Assembly: GCF_022387135.1 (NCBI RefSeq)
Contig: NZ_CP092462.1
Coordinates: 2,666,001-2,730,000, forward strand
Length of the DNA: 64,000 nucleotides
Direction: 5' to 3'
Source: Comamonas sp. B21-038
GTDB lineage: Bacteria > Pseudomonadota > Gammaproteobacteria > Burkholderiales > Burkholderiaceae_C
The notes below the pieces were generated by a model, which saw only the letters and a list, made by a program, of their open reading frames with translations, had not been told where the DNA came from and did not search any database. Shown piece by piece: positions 33,767 to 42,329 of the stretch. A program made the translations under genes and the position numbers. Each line of letters opens with the position of its first letter. The stretch's first letter is position 1.

Positions 33767-33795
33767 AAACGCCCTGCAGCGCCAGCCGCAGGGCG
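33767..33795 (-). terminator. Intrinsic terminator of the sigma/anti-sigma (RskA-like) operon
   Basis: CGCCCTGC/GCAGGGCG, 8-bp stem with 10-base loop, followed by TTTTAGCG on the minus strand, just after the anti-sigma gene. Confidence 0.75.
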
Positions 33796-33814
33796 TGGGG
33801 GCGGGCAAAACCGC

Positions 33815-34615
33815 TTACAGATCGCGCTTGATCAAAGCCCCGCTGAACAAGACCGGCCCGGTGGGCCCCGTCTCGCTGGGCACGCCGCCCTTGGGCTCCA
33901 GGCTGACCGCCAGTGCCGGGACCGCCTGCACCTGGGCCAGTTGCGCCTGCAGTTGCTCCAGCCGCCCCTCCCCCACGACGCCGAGCGACTGCGGCGCGCC
34001 CTGCGCCGGCAAGGCCCACAGCTGCAGTGACCGGTCGGCCGCCTCCTGGTAGCCACCGACGCGCTGCAGCACCAGCCGGCCCTGGCGGGCATCGAAGGTC
34101 ACCAGCATCGAGGCCTGGGCCTTGCCATCGGCCAGTACGGCCACGTACTGGACCTGAGGGGCGGCCTGCAATGCGGTCTGGGTCTTTTGCAGCTCGGTTT
34201 GCAAGGCGGCCAGCTGCTGGCCGGTGTTGCGTTGCAGGCTTTGCTGCGCATACAGGCCAATGGCCACCGCAGCGACGGTGGCCACGGCCCCCGTCAGCGC
34301 CAGCGAACGCCACCAGGCCAGCGCCTTGGGGCTGCGGGCGTTGGCAGCACTGCGCTGCTGCTCAAGGGCCAAGCCAGCTTTGTCGGCATCGACCATGTTC
34401 TGGATACGGGTCCAGACGGCGGCATCGGGCTGCACCGGCGACTGCAGCTCGGACAGCGCCGACCAGCGGCCCTGCCACAGCAGTGCGGCCGAGCGCACCT
34501 GCGGATGCGCGCGGGCCATCTGCTCAAAGCGGCGGCGGGCGCCTGCGCGCAAGGTGCCCAGCGCATAGGCGGCGGCCAGACGGTCGAGCAGTTCGGGGTG
34601 TTGTACCAGGTTCAT
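33815..34615 (-). CDS. RskA-like anti-sigma factor
   Basis: A 266-residue protein. A short cytoplasmic N-terminal helical region (LDRLAAAYALGTLRAGARRRFEQMA) is followed by one membrane helix (about 104-124, LALTGAVATVAAVAIGLYA) and a periplasmic domain with a coiled coil (QLAALQTELQKTQTALQ). Near the end comes SLQLWALPAQGAPQSLGV and VSLEPKGGVPSETGPTGPVL, the anti-sigma-K C-terminal signature. It sequesters the ECF sigma factor encoded 18 bases upstream. No zinc-binding HxxxCxxC motif is visible, so the redox ZAS type is excluded. Confidence 0.88.
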   Translation of the reverse strand: MNLVQHPELLDRLAAAYALGTLRAGARRRFEQMARAHPQVRSAALLWQGRWSALSELQSPVQPDAAVWTRIQNMVDADKAGLALEQQRSAANARSPKALAWWRSLALTGAVATVAAVAIGLYAQQSLQRNTGQQLAALQTELQKTQTALQAAPQVQYVAVLADGKAQASMLVTFDARQGRLVLQRVGGYQEAADRSLQLWALPAQGAPQSLGVVGEGRLEQLQAQLAQVQAVPALAVSLEPKGGVPSETGPTGPVLFSGALIKRDL

Positions 34616-34633
34616 CAGAGCGCTCCTTTGCGC

Positions 34634-35209
34634 CTACACGTGGCGGTCCATGCACTTGCGCAGTTGCTCCAGACTGCGGCGCATCCAGGTTTTGACGGTG
34701 CCCAGCGGCAGCTGGAAATGGCTGGCCAGCTCGCTGTGGCTCAAATCTCGCAAATAGGCCAGGCTCACCACCTGGCGCTGGGCCTGCTGCAGGCGCTCCA
34801 TGCACTGCTGCAAGACCGTCGCCTGCTCACTCGCTTCCACCGACTGCATCGGGCTTTGTGCGTCGTCGCCCTGCGGCAGGTCATCCATGTCGTCCACCAC
34901 CGCATGCTGGTCGAGCCGCTCGGCCTTGCGCCGGCGCAGAAAATCCAGCGCCCGGCTGCGCACCAGCAGACCCATCCAGGCCAGCGGCGGGCTGAGCGAA
35001 TCGCGGTAACTGCCGGCATGGCGCCAGATGGCGACAAAACTGTCCTGCAGCACGTCTTCAGCCCAGGCCTTGTTGCCCAGAATGCGCAGCGCCAGGCCAT
35101 ACAGCCGCGAGGCGGTATCGTCGTACAACAGCCGCAGCGCTTTTTCGTCGCGGGCGGCAATGCGGTCTAACAAGAGCATCAGTTCAGTGTCAGTGGTAGG
35201 TGTGCGCAT
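34634..35209 (-). CDS. ECF sigma factor, SigK-like
   Basis: A 191-residue sigma factor. Region 2 is at about 18-85 (LLYDDTASRLYGLALRIL, AEDVLQDSFVAIWRHAGSY, RSRALDFLRRRKAERL) and region 4 at about 130-185 (RQVVSLAYLRDLSHSELASHFQLPLGTVKTWMRR). It pairs with the downstream RskA-like anti-sigma factor, the usual SigK-RskA arrangement. The ATG at 35209 is used; the open frame upstream has no similarity. Target genes cannot be inferred. Confidence 0.9.
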   Translation of the reverse strand: MRTPTTDTELMLLLDRIAARDEKALRLLYDDTASRLYGLALRILGNKAWAEDVLQDSFVAIWRHAGSYRDSLSPPLAWMGLLVRSRALDFLRRRKAERLDQHAVVDDMDDLPQGDDAQSPMQSVEASEQATVLQQCMERLQQAQRQVVSLAYLRDLSHSELASHFQLPLGTVKTWMRRSLEQLRKCMDRHV

Positions 35210-35481
35210 GCAAGCATTGTGGGGCGAAGGCCGGGTGGCCGGTGCATCCGTTGTATTGCTGCCAAGCAACAAGCGGCGCAGCCCGATCAGCAATCGCCCA
35301 CAGGTAAGTACTCGCACACCCCCAAAACTTTCAGGTATCTGGCCGCTATACGCAGCAAACGGCCCACTGGATGCAAAAACGATGCAAAAAAATAATCGGC
35401 AGCCCTGAATCCAAACCAGCTGCTGATGCGTAGTGAAGAACGTAGACCTTGCCCAGACAGGGTCGGAAAACGGAGCACCCT

Positions 35482-35556
35482 ATGAAAACAGCCACCACCG
35501 CAGTTGCCATACCCTCGGGCCCCTGCGCGCCCGCCCGGAGGCCACCATGCCGCTGA
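35482..35556 (+). CDS. Putative 24-codon leader ORF overlapping the SDR start
   Basis: An ATG six bases after GGAG opens a frame encoding MKTATTAVAIPSGPCAPARR and four further residues. It ends in TGA inside the SDR gene, whose ATG is at 35547. The overlap suggests translational coupling, but the peptide is not recognisable and the frame may be fortuitous. The rest of 35210-35480 shows only promoter-type sequence between divergent genes. Confidence 0.3.
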   Translation: MKTATTAVAIPSGPCAPARRPPCR

Positions 35557-36332
35557 ACACCCCCATCGAGCGCTGGTACGGCTTGCGTGTCTGGCTGATC
35601 GGCGCCAGCTCGGGCATCGGCCTGGCTCTGGCAGAGCAACTGCATGCCGCAGGGGCCCGCATTATCGTGTCGGCGCGCCGGCAGGAGGTGCTGGACGCCT
35701 TCGCCGAGCAGCACCCCGGCTGTCTGCCCCTGCCGCTGGATGTCAGCGACCGCGATGCCGTCGTCAGCGCCGTACACCAGCTGCTGGAGGACGGGCCTCT
35801 GGACATGGTGTGCTACTGCGCAGGCCAGCGGCAGACGATGAGGGCCGATGATCTGGACCTCAACCGCATGCTGCACCGGGAGGTCAATCTGACTGGCGCG
35901 CTGCATGTGATCACGGCCGTCACCCCCCACCTGCTGGCAGCGGCACGCGACGGGCGACAACCCCATCTCAGCCTGGTGGCCAGCGTCGCCGGTCTGCGTG
36001 GCCTGCAGGGCAACCTGGCCTATGGACCCAGCCAGGCGGCACTCATCAACCTGGCCCAGACCTTGCAGCTGGAGTTGCCGGCGCAAGGTGTGGGCGTCAG
36101 CCTGGCCGTCGTCAAGCCCGCGCTGACCGCGACCTCGTTGACCGAACCCCATCCTGCCAGCCTGCCGGTCTGGCAGCACCCGGCACAGGCGGCCGAGGCC
36201 ATGCTCAAAGGCTGGGCCCACGGCCACTTTTTGCTGGGTGCGCCGTGGCGCTCCAGGCTGAGCTGGCGCCCAGGGTTCACCTCCCCGGCATCCGGCCTGT
36301 TCGCCTGGGTGCGCCGCTTGCAGAGGAACTGA
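35547..36332 (+). CDS. SDR-fold protein with Gln replacing the catalytic Lys
   Basis: A 261-residue short-chain dehydrogenase fold. The cofactor loop is LIGASSGIG (GxxxGxG), with an ISARR segment suggesting NADP preference, and CYCAG stands in for NNAG. The serine of the triad is in SLVASVAG and the tyrosine is Y159, but the following motif is YGPSQ: the normally invariant lysine (YxxxK) is Q163. Normal dehydrogenase chemistry is therefore doubtful. The start has a strong ribosome site (CGGAGGCCACC). The last residues end in a basic, aromatic tail. A glutathione transferase gene follows after three bases. Confidence 0.82.
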   Translation: MPLNTPIERWYGLRVWLIGASSGIGLALAEQLHAAGARIIVSARRQEVLDAFAEQHPGCLPLPLDVSDRDAVVSAVHQLLEDGPLDMVCYCAGQRQTMRADDLDLNRMLHREVNLTGALHVITAVTPHLLAAARDGRQPHLSLVASVAGLRGLQGNLAYGPSQAALINLAQTLQLELPAQGVGVSLAVVKPALTATSLTEPHPASLPVWQHPAQAAEAMLKGWAHGHFLLGAPWRSRLSWRPGFTSPASGLFAWVRRLQRN

Positions 36333-36335
36333 ACC

Positions 36336-37037
36336 ATGCTGACGCTGCACCATCTGGAAACCTCGCGCTCGCAGCGCGTGCTGTGGCTGCTCGAAGAGCT
36401 GAACCTGCCCTATGCACTGCAAACCTACCCGCGCGATGCCAAGACCCGCCTGGCGCCGCCGGCGCTCAAACGCATCCACCCGCTGGGCCTGTCGCCCATC
36501 CTCTGCGACCGGGGGCTGGTGATCGCCGAATCCGGCGCCATCATCGAGTACCTGGCCGAGCGCTATGGCGCCTGGGCGCCCCCGGACATGGCCTACCTGG
36601 AGCCCCCGCGCGGCAGTCCCGAGCATCTGCAGTGCCGCTACTGGATGCACTTTGCCGAGGGCTCGCTGATGAACTGGCTGCTGCTGCAGCTGGTGTTCGA
36701 CAGCATCGCGGCCAAGCCTTTGCCGCTGCTGGTGCGCCCCGTTGTGGGACCGGTGCTGCGCACCCTGCGCCAGCAGGTGCACAAACAGCTGATCAGCCCC
36801 CACATGGAAGCAGCGATGGCCTATATCAACAACCACCTGGCCCACCAGCCCTGGTTTGCCGGGGAACACCTGACGATGGCCGACTTCCAGATGGGCTTTG
36901 CGGTGGAGGCGGCATTGGCCCGCTGCGCCAATGCAGCCGATTGGCCCCATCTGCATGCCTACCGCCAGCGCATGCAGGCCCGCGAGGCCTACCAGCGGGC
37001 CATTGCCAAAGGCGGGCCGGTGGTGATGAAGCTCTGA
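36336..37037 (+). CDS. Glutathione S-transferase family protein
   Basis: A 233-residue protein. An N-terminal thioredoxin-fold domain (about 1-80) has SRSQRVLWLLEELNLPY, with serine or arginine near the usual catalytic position, and the glutathione-binding ESGAIIEYLAERYG. The C-terminal all-helical domain has LTMADFQMGFAVE, the N-capping box and hydrophobic staple region. It is a soluble conjugating or reductive enzyme with unknown electrophile. It is co-transcribed with the SDR-like gene. Confidence 0.88.
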   Translation: MLTLHHLETSRSQRVLWLLEELNLPYALQTYPRDAKTRLAPPALKRIHPLGLSPILCDRGLVIAESGAIIEYLAERYGAWAPPDMAYLEPPRGSPEHLQCRYWMHFAEGSLMNWLLLQLVFDSIAAKPLPLLVRPVVGPVLRTLRQQVHKQLISPHMEAAMAYINNHLAHQPWFAGEHLTMADFQMGFAVEAALARCANAADWPHLHAYRQRMQAREAYQRAIAKGGPVVMKL

Positions 37038-37057
37038 GCGCTCGACACCTGCCCTGT

Positions 37058-37083
37058 AAAAAGGCCCTGCAGTGCAGGGCCTT
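37058..37083 (-). terminator. Intrinsic terminator of purL
   Basis: AAGGCCCTGC/GCAGGGCCTT, 10-bp stem with a 3-base loop, followed by TTTTT on the minus strand, 22 bases after the purL stop. It may also act on the plus-strand GST transcript. Confidence 0.85.
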
Positions 37084-37104
37084 CGTCATGGGTGGTTGCG
37101 CAGA

Positions 37105-40100
37105 TCAGCCCAGCCAGTGGCGGGCATTGCGCCAGACGCGCATCCAGGGGCTGAGGGCCGAGCGGTCGCCGTCGGTCCAGCTCATCTGCACGTTGCGGAA
37201 CACGCGCTCGGGGTGCGGCATCATCGCGGTGAAGCGGCCATCGGCCGTGGTCACAGCCGTCAGACCGCCGGCCGAGCCGTTCGGGTTGAACGGGTACTGC
37301 TCGGTGGCCTGGCCGTGGTTGTCCACATAGCGCATCGCGGCGATCACCGTCTCGGCATTGCCGCGGAAGCGGAAGTTGGCATAGCCCTCACCGTGCGCCA
37401 CGGCGATCGGCAGGCGCGAGCCAGCCATGCCTTGCAGGAACAGGCTGGGCGACTCCAGCACCTCGACCATCGACAGACGCGCCTCGAAGCGGTTGCTCTG
37501 GTTTTGCGTGAAGCGCGGCCAGTCTTGCGCACCGGGGATGATGTCGGCCAGCTCGGCAAACATCTGGCAGCCATTGCAGACGCCCAGGCCGAAAGTGTCC
37601 TTGCGGCTGAAGAAGGCCTGGAACTGCTCGGACAGCGGCTCGTTGAAGGTGATCGAGCGGGCCCAGCCAATGCCGGCGCCCAGCGTGTCACCGTAGCTGA
37701 AGCCGCCGCAGGCGACGATACCGGCAAAGTCACGCAGCTGGGCACGGCCCGTCTGCAGGTCGGTCATGTGCACGTCCACCGCTTCAAAGCCGGCTTCGCC
37801 AAAGGCATAGGCCATTTCTACGTGGGAGTTCACGCCCTGCTCGCGCAGCACCGCCACGCGGGGCTTGGTCGCCACATTGACGAAAGGCGCAGACAGCGCT
37901 TCCTGCGGATCGAAGGTCAGGTGCACATGCATGCCGGGGTCGGACGGCACACCGACCGAGGCGTGCTCGCTGTCGGCGCAGGCGGGGTTGTCACGCTGCT
38001 GGGCAATCTTCCAGCTCACGGCATCCCAGACCTGGTGCAGATCGCTCAGGCTGGCGCCAAACACCTTCTTGGCATCGCGCCAGACTTGCAGCTCGCCCTT
38101 GCCCATGTCCATGCTGGACGAGGCCGGACGGGTCTTGCCCACGATGTGGCTGCAGGTGGACAGGCCATGCGCGCGCAGGATCTCCAGCACCTCGGCGCTG
38201 TCGCTGGTCTTGACTTGCAGCACGACGCCCAGCTCTTCGTTGAACAGCGCACGCAAGGTCAGGTCCTCGCGGCGGCCCGATACCTGGGCGCCCCAGTTCT
38301 TGCCTTCGCCGCTGTCCATGCGGCTGTCGGAGATGCCATCACCTTCGGTGATCAGCATGTCCACATTCAGTGCCACGCCGACATGGCCGGCAAAGGCCAT
38401 TTCTGCCACGGTGGCCAGCAGGCCGCCGTCGCCCTTGTCGTGGTAGGCGAGGATCTTGCCCTGGGCGCGCAGCACGTTGACGGCATCGACCAGTGCGATC
38501 AGGTCCTTAGCCTCGTCGAGGTCTGGCGTTTCATTGCCGCTTTGGCCCAGCACCTGGCCCAGGATGGAGCCGCCCATGCGCATCTTGCCGCGCGAGAGAT
38601 CGACCAGCACCAAGGTGGTGTCAGGCTCGCTGGCATCCAGCTGGGGCGTGAGCGTGCCGCGCACATCATCGATCGAGGCAAAGCCGGTGATGATCAGGCT
38701 GACCGGCGAGGTGACCTTCTTGGTCTCGCCGCCTTCGCTCCACTGCGTGCGCATCGACAGGCTGTCCTTGCCCACGGGGATGGAGATGTTCAGCTGCGGG
38801 CACAGCTCCATGCCGACGGCCTTGACGGTGGCGTACAGATCCGCGTCTTCACCGGGCTCGCCGCAAGCGGCCATCCAGTTGGCCGACATCTTCACCTTGG
38901 ACAGCGCAATCGGCGCGGCCAGCATATTGGTGATGGCTTCGGCAACCGCCATGCGGCCCGAGGCGGGTGCATTGATCGCTGCCAGCGGGGTGCGCTCGCC
39001 CATGGCCATCGCTTCACCCTTGAAGCCCTGGAAATCGGCCAGGGTCACGGCCACGTCGGCCACCGGCACCTGCCAGGGGCCCACCATCTGGTCGCGGTGG
39101 GTCAGGCCGCCCACAGCGCGGTCACCAATGGTGACCAGGAAGCGCTTGGAGGCCACCGTTGGGTGGGCCAGCACGTCGATCACGGCCTTTTCCAGCGGCA
39201 CGCCGGTCAGGTCGATGGCGGGCAGGCTGCGCGCCACGGTCTGCACATCCTTGTGCATCTTGGGCGGTTTGCCCAGCAGCACGTCCATCGGCATATCGAC
39301 CGGGAATTTCTGGTCGTCAGCGGTCGCAGCCGGGTCTTCGAGCACCAGCTGGCGCTCTTCGGTGGCCGTGCCGATGACGGCAAACGGGCAGCGCTCGCGC
39401 TCGCAAAAGGCGGTGAACTGTGCCAGCGACTCGGGCGCAATCGCCATCACATAGCGTTCCTGGCTTTCGTTGGACCAGATTTCCTTGGGCGCCAGGCCCG
39501 ATTCTTCGAGGTTGACCTTGCGCAGGTCAAAGCGGGCGCCACGGCCGGCGTCATTGGTCAGCTCGGGGAAGGCGTTGGACAGGCCACCGGCGCCCACATC
39601 GTGGATCGCCAGGATGGGGTTGGCCGCGCCCTGCTGCCAGCAGTGGTTGATGACTTCCTGCGCACGGCGCTCGATCTCGGGGTTGCCGCGCTGCACCGAG
39701 TCAAAGTCCAGCTCGGCTGCATTGGTGCCACTGGCCATCGAGCTGGCCGCACCGCCGCCCATGCCGATGCGCATGCCCGGGCCGCCCAGCTGGATCAGCA
39801 AGGTGCCGGCGGGGAACAGGATCTTCCGGGTCTGCTCGGCATCGATCACGCCCAGGCCACCGGCGATCATGATGGGCTTGTGGTAGCCGCGGGTGATATC
39901 ACCGACTTGCTGCTCGTACTCGCGGAAGTAGCCGGTCAGGTTGGGACGGCCGAATTCGTTGTTGAACGCGGCGCCGCCCAGCGGGCCTTCGATCATGATC
40001 TGCAGCGGGCTGGCGATGTGCTCGGGCTTGCCAACCTCGCTGCCCCAGAGCTTGGAGACGGTGAAACCGGTCAGGCCGGCCTTGGGCTTGGAGCCCCGGC

Positions 40101-41115
40101 CGGTTGCGCCTTCGTCACGGATCTCACCGCCCGCGCCGGTGGAGGCACCGGGGAAAGGCGAGATGGCCGTCGGGTGGTTGTGGGTCTCGACCTTCATCAG
40201 CACATGGCTGGTGGCCGCCTGCTTCTGGTAGCTGGGCGCCGTCACGGCATCGGCCTGGGTGTTGAACGGCGCCACAAAGCGCTCGACCTGGTGGCCTTCC
40301 ATGATGGAGGCATTGTCCGAGTACGCCACCACGGTGTGCTGGGGCGATACCGCCTCGGTGTGGCGGATCATGCCGAACAGGCTCTTGTCCTGGGCCACCC
40401 CGTCGATGGTGAAGTGGGCGTTGAAGATCTTGTGGCGGCAGTGCTCGGAGTTCGCCTGGGCAAACATCATCAGCTCGACATCGCTGGGGTTGCGCGCCAG
40501 GCCCTTGAAGGCGTTTTCCAGGTACTCGATCTCGTCCTCGGCCAGTGCCAGGCCCCATTGCTTGTTGGCTTTTTCCAGCGCGCTGCGGCCACCGCCCAGC
40601 ACATCGACAAACTCCATCGGCTGGGCTTGCAGTGCGGAGAACAGCTGCTCGGCCTCGGCGCGGGTGCCAAACACCGACTCGGTCATGCGGTCGTGCAGCA
40701 GCGCAGCGATCTGCGCGGTCTGCTCGGCGCTCAGCTCAGGCTTGCCGCCCAGCAGGCCAGCCTTGAGCTCGATGCGGTACTCGGTCAGGCGCTCGATGCG
40801 GAACACCGCCAGGCCGCAGTTGCGGGCGATGTCGGTGGCCTTGGAGGCCCAGGGCGAGATCGTGCCCATGCGCGGCGTGACGATGAAGGCCTGGCCGTCG
40901 CTGCCGCCTTCATAGGGGTCGCCATAGGTCAGCAGGGCTGCGACGCGCTCGGCCTGCGCGCCGGCCAGCGGCTGCTCGGTGGCGACCAGATGCACAAAAC
41001 GGGCAGCAATGCCCGTTATCTTTGGATGGATCGCCGTCAATGCGGTCTGCAGTTGTTGGGCGCGGAAGGAGCTGAGGGCGTTGCCGCCTGGTAGCTGAGT
41101 CAGGTGCAGTGTCAC
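37105..41115 (-). CDS. purL: Phosphoribosylformylglycinamidine synthase (large single-chain form)
   Basis: A 1336-residue cytoplasmic enzyme of purine synthesis converting FGAR, ATP and glutamine to FGAM. An N-terminal PurS-like domain is followed by two AIR-synthase-type halves ([20 protein letters not shown] with the ATP site; [30 protein letters not shown]). The C-terminal class I glutamine amidotransferase has its nucleophile cysteine in [11 protein letters not shown]. The start is a GTG at 41115 (reading [11 protein letters not shown]). No ATG fits, and the upstream 59 codons of the open frame are unrelated. It is divergent from map. Confidence 0.96.
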   Translation of the reverse strand: MTLHLTQLPGGNALSSFRAQQLQTALTAIHPKITGIAARFVHLVATEQPLAGAQAERVAALLTYGDPYEGGSDGQAFIVTPRMGTISPWASKATDIARNCGLAVFRIERLTEYRIELKAGLLGGKPELSAEQTAQIAALLHDRMTESVFGTRAEAEQLFSALQAQPMEFVDVLGGGRSALEKANKQWGLALAEDEIEYLENAFKGLARNPSDVELMMFAQANSEHCRHKIFNAHFTIDGVAQDKSLFGMIRHTEAVSPQHTVVAYSDNASIMEGHQVERFVAPFNTQADAVTAPSYQKQAATSHVLMKVETHNHPTAISPFPGASTGAGGEIRDEGATGRGSKPKAGLTGFTVSKLWGSEVGKPEHIASPLQIMIEGPLGGAAFNNEFGRPNLTGYFREYEQQVGDITRGYHKPIMIAGGLGVIDAEQTRKILFPAGTLLIQLGGPGMRIGMGGGAASSMASGTNAAELDFDSVQRGNPEIERRAQEVINHCWQQGAANPILAIHDVGAGGLSNAFPELTNDAGRGARFDLRKVNLEESGLAPKEIWSNESQERYVMAIAPESLAQFTAFCERERCPFAVIGTATEERQLVLEDPAATADDQKFPVDMPMDVLLGKPPKMHKDVQTVARSLPAIDLTGVPLEKAVIDVLAHPTVASKRFLVTIGDRAVGGLTHRDQMVGPWQVPVADVAVTLADFQGFKGEAMAMGERTPLAAINAPASGRMAVAEAITNMLAAPIALSKVKMSANWMAACGEPGEDADLYATVKAVGMELCPQLNISIPVGKDSLSMRTQWSEGGETKKVTSPVSLIITGFASIDDVRGTLTPQLDASEPDTTLVLVDLSRGKMRMGGSILGQVLGQSGNETPDLDEAKDLIALVDAVNVLRAQGKILAYHDKGDGGLLATVAEMAFAGHVGVALNVDMLITEGDGISDSRMDSGEGKNWGAQVSGRREDLTLRALFNEELGVVLQVKTSDSAEVLEILRAHGLSTCSHIVGKTRPASSSMDMGKGELQVWRDAKKVFGASLSDLHQVWDAVSWKIAQQRDNPACADSEHASVGVPSDPGMHVHLTFDPQEALSAPFVNVATKPRVAVLREQGVNSHVEMAYAFGEAGFEAVDVHMTDLQTGRAQLRDFAGIVACGGFSYGDTLGAGIGWARSITFNEPLSEQFQAFFSRKDTFGLGVCNGCQMFAELADIIPGAQDWPRFTQNQSNRFEARLSMVEVLESPSLFLQGMAGSRLPIAVAHGEGYANFRFRGNAETVIAAMRYVDNHGQATEQYPFNPNGSAGGLTAVTTADGRFTAMMPHPERVFRNVQMSWTDGDRSALSPWMRVWRNARHWLG

Positions 41116-41297
41116 GTGGCAGCCTATGTGGACTAGGAGGATGGGAAGAAAGCACGCATGCGCCTTGCCCACTGCGACGGGTGGACCGTGGCAGCACCAT
41201 GACAAGGGCGGGATAACCCGGGATTCTACTGTGCCCCGCCAGGACACGTAGCCGCATGGACAACAGGCCAATGGCGGCGGTGGGATAATCATGGGCT

Positions 41298-42113
41298 ATG
41301 ACCATCAAAATCAATACCGAAGAAGATATTGCGCAGATGCGGATCGCAGGCCGTCTGGCCTCGGAGGTCCTGGACTACATCACCCCCCACATCCAACCGG
41401 GCATCACGACCAAGCAGATCGATCTGCTGTGCGCCGAGGCGATGGAAAAGCAAGGCACCAAATCGGCCTGCCTGGGCTACCAGCCTCCGGGCATGACGCC
41501 CTACCCGGCCTATGTCTGCACCTCGGTCAACCACGTGGTCTGCCACGGCATTCCCAATGACAAGCCGCTCAAGAAGGGCGATGTCGTCAATGTGGACGTG
41601 ACCATCATCACGCCCGAAGGCTACTTCGGCGACAACAGCCGCATGTTCGTGATCGGCGAAGGCACGATTGCCGGCAAGCGCCTGTGCCAGCTGACCTTTG
41701 AAGCGATGTGGCATGGCATCGTGCAGGTCAAGAATGGCGCCCATCTGGGCGATATCGGCCATGCGATCCAGAAGTTCGCCGAAGGCCATGGCCTGTCGGT
41801 CGTGCGCGAGTACTGCGGCCACGGCATCGGCAAGGTGTTCCACGACGAGCCCCAGGTGCTGCACTATGGCCGCCCGGGCACCGGGGTGGAACTCAAGACC
41901 GGCATGATCTTCACGATCGAGCCGATGCTCAACCTGGGTAAGAAGGACATCAAGGACCTGGGCAATGACGGCTGGACCGTCATCACCAAGGACCACAGCC
42001 TGTCGGCCCAATGGGAAGTCGAAGTGCTGGTGACCGACACCGGCTATGAAGTGCTGACCTGGTCGGAAGGCTCGCCCACGCCGCCAAGCTTTGTGACCAC
42101 GATCAAGTGCTGA
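41298..42113 (+). CDS. map: Type I methionine aminopeptidase
   Basis: A 271-residue pita-bread-fold metalloprotease that removes the initiator methionine. Metal ligands are present in order: D in VNVDVTIIT, D in YFGDNSRMF, H in EYCGHGIG, E in FTIEPMLN and E in SAQWEVEVLVT. The family catalytic His lies in NHVVCHGIP. Length and motifs are those of an essential housekeeping MAP. It is divergent from purL, with 182 bases between the starts. Confidence 0.95.
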   Translation: MTIKINTEEDIAQMRIAGRLASEVLDYITPHIQPGITTKQIDLLCAEAMEKQGTKSACLGYQPPGMTPYPAYVCTSVNHVVCHGIPNDKPLKKGDVVNVDVTIITPEGYFGDNSRMFVIGEGTIAGKRLCQLTFEAMWHGIVQVKNGAHLGDIGHAIQKFAEGHGLSVVREYCGHGIGKVFHDEPQVLHYGRPGTGVELKTGMIFTIEPMLNLGKKDIKDLGNDGWTVITKDHSLSAQWEVEVLVTDTGYEVLTWSEGSPTPPSFVTTIKC

Positions 42114-42176
42114 TGGCGCGCTGATCCGGCCCACCCCTCTGCACCGGGCCGGCGGCGGTCGGCGGTCCCGGTACCC

Positions 42177-42210
42177 AAGGCGGCATCGCGACAAGCGTGC
42201 CGCCTTTGTC
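42177..42210 (+). terminator. Hairpin terminator after map
   Basis: AAGGCGGCA/TGCCGCCTT, 9-bp stem with a 12-base loop, followed by TGTCGTTTC on the plus strand. The T tract is modest. The rest of the 216-base map-glnD gap shows no gene. Confidence 0.55.
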
Positions 42211-42329
42211 GTTTCGGGTGGCCGATCCCCGCCACGCCCTCATTTGGTGCGCCGTGGCATGGAATGTGCTTATTCGCATCCGCTGTTGAATGCTATGGCA
42301 CACTGCCAGCGACAGCAGAATAGAGCACC

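Noticed and set aside
37072..41094. 1340-codon open frame on the plus strand opposite purL
   Set aside because: Same antisense effect; purL is complete and has all its motifs on the minus strand.
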